DNA of 64,000 nucleotides, taken from Bacillus_AB infantis_B. Lineage in GTDB: Bacteria > Bacillota > Bacilli > Bacillales > Cytobacillaceae. Under the pieces are notes generated by a model. The model had not been told where the DNA came from and did not search any database. It worked only from the letters and a program-made list of their open reading frames with translations. The stretch is taken from positions 426,838-490,837 of the forward strand of contig NZ_VTER01000002.1 of assembly GCF_008180445.1 (NCBI RefSeq), given 5' to 3'. A program made the position numbers and the translations under genes. Positions 44,473 through 52,186 of the stretch are shown one piece after another (position 1 is the stretch's first letter; every line of letters begins with the position of its first letter).

Positions 44473-44601
44473 CCTGTTCCCTGCCTTCTCAAAATAGGTA
44501 TAATCATATACAATTAACTATATGCCGCGATTGGGACAAAGCATGACAAGTTATCTTGATTTTTCTATTTTTGATCGAACAGCGGGGGAGGAGCCTTAGT
44601 G

Positions 44602-44895
44602 ATGAAAGGCCATGTATATGAAAAGTTTCGCCGGCAGGTGCAGCCTGCACTGCAAAGCAAACTCGAGGAATTCAGGCTCCTGAATTATGGAGCTGTTGCA
44701 GAAGATGAGCTTTGGAGGTATCTGACTGAAAAAAAATGGCGGAAACCGCATGAAGATGCCAGACTATTCGAAATAGTGGGCGGTATCCTGGAAGTAAAAG
44801 CGGCTGATTATTTCAGCTATGCGACGGTCGAGGCATTTAAAGGAAAAGGCCTTGGCGAGCTGAGTGAGGAAGACAGAAGGAAGCTGCTTGAGTAA
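44602..44895 (+). CDS. comN: Post-transcriptional regulator ComN (YrzD)
   Basis: 97-residue small protein of the ComN family, which in B. subtilis acts post-transcriptionally on the comE operon mRNA and is located with DivIVA. It has VYEKFRRQVQPALQSKLEEF and the conserved ELWRYLTEKKWRKP. A GGGGGAGGAG ribosome site serves GTG 44599 or ATG 44602. It is upstream of secDF, as in B. subtilis. The gap 44896-45160 carries no gene I can support. Confidence 0.88.
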   Translation: MKGHVYEKFRRQVQPALQSKLEEFRLLNYGAVAEDELWRYLTEKKWRKPHEDARLFEIVGGILEVKAADYFSYATVEAFKGKGLGELSEEDRRKLLE

Positions 44896-45160
44896 GGCTA
44901 GATTGTAAGCAGCTGTTGCGGTATGTACAATTCTTTTTTTTGATGTAAGAGCCAGTTTATTATGAAGGGACAAATTGACAGCCATTCCATTCTATTTCAT
45001 AATGGATATGTTGGTTTTTTCGGTCTATTAATAGAAAAAAGACTGCACGCCAGAGAGCGGAGCAGGCTTAAAGATTGCAAGCAGCACCCGGCGCTGCAGC
45101 AGGCTCTGGACGAGGGCATGCCTGCAGGGGCTGGAAGTTTAAGGGGGATATAACAGTACA

Positions 45161-47422
45161 ATGGTAAAGCGCAGCAGGATTGTTGCCTTCTTCCTGATTG
45201 TCATTCTGATCGGCAGTCTGATGGGAGGCACAACGAAAAACATACTGAATAATATCAAGCTTGGCCTGGATCTGCAGGGCGGCTTCGAGGTACTTTACGA
45301 TGTAGAGACTAAGGATGACACAGAAGTAACGAGAGAGGTGCTGAACAGCACAGCTGAAGCACTGGACAGGCGTGTCAATGTCCTGGGCGTCAGCGAGCCA
45401 AGCATCCAGATTGAGGGCGATTCCCGCATCCGCGTCCAGCTGGCCGGCGTCGATGATCAGAATAAAGCCCGTGAATTGCTTTCCACTGAAGCCAATCTTT
45501 CTTTCAGGGATGTCAATGACCGTGAAATGATGAATGGATCGGACCTTGTAGAAGGCGGGGCAAAACAGACTTTCGATGAAAATGGCAAGCCAAGCGTTTC
45601 CTTGACGCTGAAAAGCGCTGAAAAGTTCAAGGAAGTGACCCAGGAAATTGTCAACATGGGTACTCCGAATAACCTGCTGGTCATCTGGCTGGATTATGAG
45701 GAAGGCGATTCTTTCAAAGAAGAATCACAGAAAGAAGATCCGAAGTACCTTTCTGCACCTCAGGTCAGCCAGGTATTCAACCAGGATACAGTTTCAATCG
45801 TCGGGAATTTTTCCCTTGAAGAAGCAAAAACACTCTCTTCCCTGCTGAAGGCAGGAGCGCTGCCTGTTGAACTGACCGAGGAATATTCCACTAGTGTCGG
45901 GGCCAAATTCGGTGAAGATGCCATGCAGAAAACCATTGCTGGGGGAATCATCGGCATTCTGATCATCTTCCTGTTCATGCTGGTGTTCTACCGGTTCCCA
46001 GGTTTTGTTGCAACCATAACATTGTCCATTTACATTTATCTGGTCCTGCTTGTCTTCGACTGGATGAATGGTGTACTGACTCTCCCGGGTATTGCCGCAC
46101 TGATCCTCGGGGTCGGAATGGCCGTCGATGCGAACATCATCACCTATGAGAGGATCAAGGAAGAGCTGAAGGTTGGAAAGTCAATCAAGTCAGCCTTCCA
46201 GGCAGGAAATAAAAATTCCCTGTCCACAATTCTTGATGCCAACATAACAACCATTCTTGCCGCGGTCGTTTTGTTCCTGTACGGGACAAGCTCAGTCAAA
46301 GGATTTGCCACAATGCTTATTCTCAGCATCCTGGCAAGCTTCATCACCGCTGTCTACGGGTCGCGCCTGCTGCTTGGCTTATGGGTGAACAGCAGGATCT
46401 TTACGAAAAAGCCGGCCTGGTTCGGGGTCAAGAAAAGCGAAATCAAAGATATTGCTGAAAACTATGATACGCTTGACCTGCCGACAAAATACGACCGTTT
46501 CGACTTTGTCGGTCACCGCAGGAAGTTTTTCATCTTCTCGATTGCCATGGCTGTTGCCGGCATCATTGCTTTATCCGTTTTCAAGCTGAATCTCGGCATT
46601 GATTTTGTAGCGGGTACAAGGGTTGAAATCCAGACTGAACAGACTTTGACGAAGAGCGGGATCCAGGAAGAGCTCAGCGCAGTCGATCTTGAAACAGATG
46701 ATGTCATCATTTCAGGAGATGATGGAGAAATCGGGGTAGCCCGATTCAAGGATCCGCTTGGCAAAGATAAGATTGCCGAGCTGAAGGATCACTTTGCTGA
46801 TGTGTACGGCGGAGAGCCAAATGTCAGCACGGTATCTCCTACTATAGGGAAAGAACTTGCAAAGAATGCTTTCTATGCTGTGCTGATAGCTTCTATCGGC
46901 ATCATCATATATGTAACGATCCGGTTTGAAATTTACATGGCACTGGCAGCTGTCATTGCCCTGCTGCATGATGCATTTTTCATCATCGCCCTGTTCAGCA
47001 TCATCCGCTTTGAGGTGGATATCACCTTCATTGCGGCAGTACTCACGATCGTCGGTTATTCAATCAATGATACAATCGTGACGTTTGACCGGATAAGGGA
47101 AAATATGCACAAAAAGAAGAGGCTCAAAACCTTCGATGATATTGCAGAGGTTGTCAATAAGAGCTTAAGGCAGACGCTTGGACGTTCCGTAAGCACTGTA
47201 ATAACGGTGGTCATCGCCGTTATCGGGCTGCTTGTCTTCGGCAGCGAATCTATCCGCAGCTTTTCATTCGCCCTGCTTGTCGGCCTTGTAGCCGGAACAT
47301 ATTCCTCACTCTTCATTGCATCCCAGCTGTGGCTGGTATGGAAAAATAAAGAGCTGAAGAAAAAAGGCGTCATCAAAACTGAAAAAGTAAAACGCAAAGC
47401 ATCAGACGAGCCGCAGGTCTGA
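45161..47422 (+). CDS. secDF: Fused protein-export membrane protein SecDF
   Basis: 753-residue fusion of SecD and SecF, with 12 predicted helices and two large extracytoplasmic P1-type domains. It uses the proton gradient to complete translocation through SecYEG. The SecD half has LGLDLQGGFEVLYDV and GIAALILGVGMAVDANIIT. The SecF half has FKLNLGIDFVAGTRVEI and GYSINDTIVTFDRIREN. The fusion is the Bacillus arrangement. A terminator follows at once. Confidence 0.97.
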   Translation: MVKRSRIVAFFLIVILIGSLMGGTTKNILNNIKLGLDLQGGFEVLYDVETKDDTEVTREVLNSTAEALDRRVNVLGVSEPSIQIEGDSRIRVQLAGVDDQNKARELLSTEANLSFRDVNDREMMNGSDLVEGGAKQTFDENGKPSVSLTLKSAEKFKEVTQEIVNMGTPNNLLVIWLDYEEGDSFKEESQKEDPKYLSAPQVSQVFNQDTVSIVGNFSLEEAKTLSSLLKAGALPVELTEEYSTSVGAKFGEDAMQKTIAGGIIGILIIFLFMLVFYRFPGFVATITLSIYIYLVLLVFDWMNGVLTLPGIAALILGVGMAVDANIITYERIKEELKVGKSIKSAFQAGNKNSLSTILDANITTILAAVVLFLYGTSSVKGFATMLILSILASFITAVYGSRLLLGLWVNSRIFTKKPAWFGVKKSEIKDIAENYDTLDLPTKYDRFDFVGHRRKFFIFSIAMAVAGIIALSVFKLNLGIDFVAGTRVEIQTEQTLTKSGIQEELSAVDLETDDVIISGDDGEIGVARFKDPLGKDKIAELKDHFADVYGGEPNVSTVSPTIGKELAKNAFYAVLIASIGIIIYVTIRFEIYMALAAVIALLHDAFFIIALFSIIRFEVDITFIAAVLTIVGYSINDTIVTFDRIRENMHKKKRLKTFDDIAEVVNKSLRQTLGRSVSTVITVVIAVIGLLVFGSESIRSFSFALLVGLVAGTYSSLFIASQLWLVWKNKELKKKGVIKTEKVKRKASDEPQV

Positions 47423-47432
47423 TCTTCTTAAG

Positions 47433-47466
47433 AAAAAACACAGGAAAACCTTTCCTGTGTTTTTTC
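47433..47466 (+). terminator. Terminator after secDF
   Basis: AAAAAACACAGGAAA / TTTCCTGTGTTTTTT hairpin with a T-tract. Confidence 0.93.
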
Positions 47467-47548
47467 CTGTTTTAACCCTTAAGTGCTTTTTGATTGCAGA
47501 TTTTCGGATACACTATAAGTATAAAAATGCGGGGAAGGAAGTTGAGAC

Positions 47549-48454
47549 TTGGATACTAACAAAGATCGTTTTAAACAGGCTGAATTTGCGGCCATGATCG
47601 GGATTGTGGGAAATATTGTACTGGCAATCCTCAAGTATGGAGTAGGGGTTTATGCCAACAGCCGCGCACTGATCGCGGATGCGGTCCATTCTGCTTCAGA
47701 CATTGCGGGGTCATTTGCCGTTTATATTGGGCTCAGGGCTGCCAAGCAGCCGCCTGATGAAGACCATCCTTATGGACATGGAAAGGCTGAATCGATTGCA
47801 GCCATCATCGTTGCCGTCCTGCTGATGCTTGTGGGGTTTGAAATCGGGAAATCCTCCTTTGAGGCCTTCTTCCATCCAATCGAGCCTCCAAAGGCTATTG
47901 CTATCGTTGCTGTCCTTATTTCCATTGTTGTGAAAGAGGCAATGTTTCGTTACAAGTATAAATTGGGAAAAAAGCTAAATAGCGATGCATTGATCATCAA
48001 TGCATATGAGCATCGATCCGATGTTTATTCCTCCATTGCCGCCCTTGTGGGGATCGGGGCCGCTGTCATCGGGGGGAAAACAGGGATCGGATGGCTGGAA
48101 TACGGAGATCCTGTCGCAGGGCTGCTGGTCTCGCTGCTCGTCATTAAAATGGCATGGTCACTCGGCAAAGAATCGATTCATAATACATTGGACCATGTGC
48201 TTCATGATGAGGATACGGAAGAGCTGCGCAATGCAGTTCTGTCTGTTCCGGCAGTGAAAGAGATCAACCAGCTGCATGCAAGGGAGCATGGCCATTATGT
48301 CATCATAGACCTGAAAATTGCAGTCGATCCCCATATAACAGTCGAGGAGGGGCACCGGGTAGGAAAGGAAGTAAAAGAAAAGCTGATGCAGGAGAAAAAT
48401 GTGCATAATGTCTTTGTGCATATCAACCCTTACAATCCCGGCAATCCAGATTAA
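47549..48454 (+). CDS. Cation diffusion facilitator transporter
   Basis: 301-residue CDF-family metal(2+)/proton antiporter with six helices and a C-terminal cytoplasmic domain. Metal-site signatures are ADAVHSASDI in helix 2 and YEHRSDVYSS in helix 5. PPDEDHPYGHGKAES forms the usual His-containing loop. It probably exports Zn, Co, Fe or Mn; the exact ion cannot be read from sequence. TTG 47549 has GGGGAAGGAAG upstream. B. subtilis has a different gene (yrvC) at this position between secDF and yrvD. Confidence 0.92.
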   Translation: MDTNKDRFKQAEFAAMIGIVGNIVLAILKYGVGVYANSRALIADAVHSASDIAGSFAVYIGLRAAKQPPDEDHPYGHGKAESIAAIIVAVLLMLVGFEIGKSSFEAFFHPIEPPKAIAIVAVLISIVVKEAMFRYKYKLGKKLNSDALIINAYEHRSDVYSSIAALVGIGAAVIGGKTGIGWLEYGDPVAGLLVSLLVIKMAWSLGKESIHNTLDHVLHDEDTEELRNAVLSVPAVKEINQLHAREHGHYVIIDLKIAVDPHITVEEGHRVGKEVKEKLMQEKNVHNVFVHINPYNPGNPD

Positions 48455-48472
48455 AGATGGGAGAGATGTATA

Positions 48473-48793
48473 GTGAAAGTTCAATGGGCCTTGATATTCG
48501 GGATTCTTTTTGCACTTATTGTCGCGGTATTTGCTGTTATTAATGTGAATCCTGTTACAGTCAACTATGTTTTTGGAGAAAGTGAATGGCCGCTTATCCT
48601 GGTCATCCTTGGTTCCGTGCTGATGGGCGGCCTTATCGTCGGGCTCGTCGGTGTTTTCAGGGTATTTGCCCTTCAGCGGAAGGTCAGGTCCCTGGAGAAA
48701 GAGAACACTGCTCTTAAAGCTGGTGCTGACAAGGAAAGCGCCGAGGCAGCAGCAGACAGTGACGAAGAATATTTAAAAAGGGATATTCATTAG
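48473..48793 (+). CDS. LapA-domain membrane protein (YrvD)
   Basis: 106-residue protein with two membrane helices (about 5-25 and 40-62), a LapA/DUF1049 pattern (NPVTVNYVFGE, then the second helix), a short coiled coil (QRKVRSLEKENTALK) and an acidic tail. In E. coli LapA/LapB work in lipopolysaccharide assembly, but Gram-positive homologues have no known function. The start is GTG 48473 after GGGAGAG. It corresponds to B. subtilis yrvD, before recJ. Confidence 0.87.
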   Translation: MKVQWALIFGILFALIVAVFAVINVNPVTVNYVFGESEWPLILVILGSVLMGGLIVGLVGVFRVFALQRKVRSLEKENTALKAGADKESAEAAADSDEEYLKRDIH

Positions 48794-48825
48794 AAGGAAG
48801 CAGCCTTGCTGCTTCCTTTATTTTC
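48794..48825 (+). terminator. Terminator after the lapA gene
   Basis: AAGGAAGCAG / CTGCTTCCTT stem with a 5-nt loop and a TTATTTTC tail. Confidence 0.88.
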
Positions 48826-48902
48826 TGCAGATTGTACACCCCAGGATTTCATTGAATCCCGGTACTCCCTCTTGTATAATAGAAAAGCTGAGGGGTGAAC
48901 GT

Positions 48903-51269
48903 ATGTTAAAGTCAAAAACAAGATGGATTGTTCGTCAATCGGATAAAGATAAAGCTGACACACTGATCAGCGAATTGAAAATCAGTCCAATTGTGGCATC
49001 ATTATTAGTGAATCGGGGGCTCGATACTCCTGAAATTGCACAGGATTTCCTGTACGGAAAGAATGGAGAGTTCCACGACCCTTTTCTCCTGGCCGGGATG
49101 GATGCCGCAGTCTCACGAATAAATAAAGCGATAAACGAAAGTGAACCGATTTTAATATATGGGGATTATGATGCAGACGGAGTCACAAGCACCTCTGTTA
49201 TGATGATAACGCTCCGCAGCCTTGGTGCAAATGTAGATTTCTACATACCTAACCGGTTTACGGAGGGATATGGCCCGAATGAAGGAGCATTCAGGCATGC
49301 AGCTGAAATGGGCATCAAGCTGCTCATTACAGTGGATACCGGCATATCAGCAGTCCACGAGGCGTCCATTGCCAAAGAGCTTGGCATGGACCTGATCATT
49401 ACGGACCACCATGAACCTGGTCCGGTTCTCCCGGAGGCGCTGGCTATCATCCATCCAAAGCTTGAGGGAAGCCTTTATCCTTTCCGCGAGCTTGCCGGAG
49501 TGGGCGTGGCCTTTAAGGTGGCTCACGCCCTGTTGGGAAAAATCCCCGAGGAGCTTCTGGAAATTGCCGCTATAGGAACCGTCGCTGACCTGGTATCTCT
49601 GAAAGGAGAGAACAGGCTCCTTGTCCAGAGAGGGATCAAGAAGCTGAAGGTGACTAAAAGGGCTGGCCTGCTTTCATTATTCAAGCTGGCAAATGTGGAG
49701 CAGGCTGCAGTGGATGAGGAAACGATCGGATTCATGCTGGCTCCAAGGCTGAATGCGGCCGGCAGGCTGGACAGCGCAGATCCGGCCGTCCAGCTGCTGC
49801 TGACAGAAGACCGGGAAGAAGCTGCTATGATTGCTGAAGAAATTGACAGCATGAACAAAGAGAGGCAGTCCATTGTCAGCCAGATTGCCGAAGAGGCAAT
49901 TAAAGAAGTCGAGGAAAAATACCCGGCAGGGGAAAATGCTGTTCTCGTTATCGGGAAGGAAGGCTGGAATGCCGGTGTAATCGGCATCGTCGCGTCAAGG
50001 CTTGTCGATAAGTTCTACAGGCCGGCCATCGTCCTCAGCTTTGATAAGGAAAAGGGGACGGCAAAAGGGTCTGCAAGAAGCATAGCCGGATTTGATTTGT
50101 ATAAAAATCTGTCAGCCTGCAGGGACATCCTGCCCCATTTTGGGGGCCATCCGATGGCTGCCGGGATGACGCTTGGGCTTGGCGACGTGGGGGAGCTGAG
50201 GGAAAGGCTGAACGGCCTCGCGAAAGAGCAGCTCAGTGACGAGGATTTCATACCGGTCGCAAGCCTTGATGCCGAGGTAAGCCTTGAAGATGTCAGCCTG
50301 CCTGCAATAGAACAAATGCAGCTTCTTTCCCCCTTTGGAATGGACAATCCTAAACCGCGCGTCCTGATCAAAGATGCGCCCATCGCCAGCATGAGAAAGA
50401 TAGGCTCCGGCCAGAATCATCTTAAAATGGCACTTGGCGAGGGTTCGTCCGCATTGGACGGAATCGGGTTCGGCCTTGGGGAGCTGTTCCATCATATCTC
50501 GGCAGATTCCCGGATATCCGTGATTGGTGAATTATCTATAAATGAATGGAATAATATAAGAAAACCGCAAATTTTTCTGCACGATTTGTCTGTCGCCGAA
50601 TGGCAGCTTTTTGACCTGAGAGGAATCAAGAGATTTGAACAGCTGAAGGAACTCCTTCCTGAATCACGGACCAAGTGGATATGCTTTGACGGCCAAAGCC
50701 GGGAAAAGATTCCTTCATTGCCGGAAGATGCAACTTTCTTCATAAGCTCTGAAACGGAAGCGGAAGCACTGGCGATCGAAGAAGAGCATATAGTCCTTGT
50801 AGATTTGCCTCCTTCGAAACAGATGCTGGAAAGGCTCCTTCAGGGCAAAGCCCCTGCCAGGATCTATGCCCACTTCTATAAGGAAGAAAGCGAGTATTTC
50901 AGCACGATCCCAAACAGGGACCATTTTAAGTGGTTTTATTCATTCCTGGCCAAAAGAGGCCAATTCGACATAAGAAAATTCGGGGACCAGCTTGCCAAGC
51001 ACAAAGGATGGAGCAGGGAAACCATTGATTTTATGTCAAAGGTGTTTTTTGAGCTGGACTTTGCTAAAATGGAAAATGGGTTCTTGGCCCTCAATAAAGA
51101 AGCAAACAAGCGGGACCTGACAGAATCCCCGACATATCAAAGGAAGCATGCACAATACACCCTTGAAAACGATTTGCTGTATTCTTCATACCAGGAGCTG
51201 AAAAGCTGGTTCGATGCAGTCCTTCAAGGGGCGGTTCATACTGAGGAGGCAATGGAAGAATGGATTTGA
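48903..51269 (+). CDS. recJ: Single-stranded-DNA-specific exonuclease RecJ
   Basis: 788-residue DHH-family 5'-3' exonuclease. The catalytic motifs are DYDADGV, VDTGISA and TDHHEPG. It has the DHHA1 domain (about 340-450), the OB-fold region and the C-terminal extension usual in Bacillus RecJ. ATG 48903 has a GAGGGGTGA site; the open frame back to 48852 lacks one. The 3' end overlaps apt by 10 bp, indicating coupled expression. Confidence 0.96.
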   Translation: MLKSKTRWIVRQSDKDKADTLISELKISPIVASLLVNRGLDTPEIAQDFLYGKNGEFHDPFLLAGMDAAVSRINKAINESEPILIYGDYDADGVTSTSVMMITLRSLGANVDFYIPNRFTEGYGPNEGAFRHAAEMGIKLLITVDTGISAVHEASIAKELGMDLIITDHHEPGPVLPEALAIIHPKLEGSLYPFRELAGVGVAFKVAHALLGKIPEELLEIAAIGTVADLVSLKGENRLLVQRGIKKLKVTKRAGLLSLFKLANVEQAAVDEETIGFMLAPRLNAAGRLDSADPAVQLLLTEDREEAAMIAEEIDSMNKERQSIVSQIAEEAIKEVEEKYPAGENAVLVIGKEGWNAGVIGIVASRLVDKFYRPAIVLSFDKEKGTAKGSARSIAGFDLYKNLSACRDILPHFGGHPMAAGMTLGLGDVGELRERLNGLAKEQLSDEDFIPVASLDAEVSLEDVSLPAIEQMQLLSPFGMDNPKPRVLIKDAPIASMRKIGSGQNHLKMALGEGSSALDGIGFGLGELFHHISADSRISVIGELSINEWNNIRKPQIFLHDLSVAEWQLFDLRGIKRFEQLKELLPESRTKWICFDGQSREKIPSLPEDATFFISSETEAEALAIEEEHIVLVDLPPSKQMLERLLQGKAPARIYAHFYKEESEYFSTIPNRDHFKWFYSFLAKRGQFDIRKFGDQLAKHKGWSRETIDFMSKVFFELDFAKMENGFLALNKEANKRDLTESPTYQRKHAQYTLENDLLYSSYQELKSWFDAVLQGAVHTEEAMEEWI

Positions 51270-51772
51270 AACAATATATAACAATAGTGGAAGACTGGCC
51301 GAAGCCCGGGATTAGATTCAAAGACATCACAACGCTTATGGATAATGGCGATGCTTATAGATATGCGACTGACCAGATCGTTGAATATGCGAAAGAAAAG
51401 CAAATTGATCTTGTAGTCGGGCCGGAAGCACGCGGCTTTATCATCGGCTGCCCTGTTGCGTATTCACTAGGGGTAGGCTTTGCACCTGTCAGAAAAGAAG
51501 GGAAGCTTCCGCGCGAGACGGTCAAAGTCAATTATGGCCTGGAATATGGAAAAGATGTACTGACTATCCATAAAGATGCCATCAAACCAGGACAGCGCGT
51601 CCTGATCACAGATGACCTGCTGGCAACGGGAGGCACTATTGACGCAACAATCAAGCTTGTCGAAGAGCTTGGAGGGGTTGTCGCCGGGATTGCTTTCCTG
51701 ATCGAATTAACCTACCTTGACGGCCGGAGCAAGCTTGACGGATATGATATCCTTACATTAATGAACTACTGA
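51260..51772 (+). CDS. apt: Adenine phosphoribosyltransferase
   Basis: 170-residue purine-salvage enzyme converting adenine and PRPP to AMP. It has the N-terminal WPKPGIRFKDITTL, the GPEARGFIIG loop and PRPP-binding motif VLITDDLLATGGT. It overlaps recJ by 10 bp, with GGAGGCAATGG supplying the ribosome site. The neighbour relA links it to purine-nucleotide control, as in B. subtilis. Confidence 0.97.
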   Translation: MDLKQYITIVEDWPKPGIRFKDITTLMDNGDAYRYATDQIVEYAKEKQIDLVVGPEARGFIIGCPVAYSLGVGFAPVRKEGKLPRETVKVNYGLEYGKDVLTIHKDAIKPGQRVLITDDLLATGGTIDATIKLVEELGGVVAGIAFLIELTYLDGRSKLDGYDILTLMNY

Positions 51773-51803
51773 GGCATAGCCTTTGAAAAAATGATTTAAA
51801 CAG

Positions 51804-51842
51804 AAGCGGGGCACTATCAACATAGTGCGCCGCTTTTCCTTT
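51804..51842 (+). terminator. Terminator after apt
   Basis: AAGCGGGGCACTAT / ATAGTGCGCCGCTT stem with a CAAC loop and a T-rich tail. Confidence 0.88.
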
Positions 51843-51866
51843 TCCGCAAAGTTCATTTTAGAGAAA

Positions 51867-51952
51867 GGCTGTGTTAGTGTACCTTGTTGATTTTGGGCTC
51901 ATTTCAGCACAGCTGAAATGAGCCCAAAATCAACAACAATGTTTAACAAAGC
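51867..51952 (+). repeat. Dispersed palindromic repeat, copy 4 (compact)
   Basis: 86-bp copy with perfect 25-bp arms (51884-51908 and 51912-51936) around a 3-nt loop, flanked by GGCTGTGTTAGTGTACC and CAATGTTTAACAAAGC. It is the clearest view of the family's core hairpin. It lies in the 414-bp apt-relA gap. The rest of that gap holds the apt terminator, an A/T-rich stretch and the relA promoter. Confidence 0.88.
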
Positions 51953-52038
51953 AGAGACAATAAAAGAGAAGAATCCGGCAAAAAAAGAGCTTTTTCGACA
52001 AAAATCTTCAATTCCATATAAAAATAACTTCCAATCCC

Positions 52039-52067
52039 TTTACATCCACGGTTTTTTTTTCGATAAT
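52039..52067 (+). promoter_or_regulatory. Probable relA promoter
   Basis: TTTACA (52039-52044), a 17-bp spacer and GATAAT (52062-52067), about 120 bp before relA. The leader contains a small hairpin GAATCC / GGATTC near 52132-52155. Confidence 0.55.
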
Positions 52068-52186
52068 AGTAACAATCATTCTTTTTTCTGTTCTATCATT
52101 AATTGAATGGTTGTAAACGGAGATTTTAGGGAGAATCCGGGCAAGCTTGGATTCTTATTAAACTTTATATAGATAAAGGTGATTCT

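Noticed and set aside
44962..45153. 63-codon ORF between comN and secDF
   Set aside because: There is no ribosome site, its composition is irregular, and no conserved small gene is known to me at this position.
22950..51952. Dispersed repeats as a CRISPR or repeat-spacer array
   Set aside because: Copies are kilobases apart, palindromic, and have no spacers or cas genes nearby.
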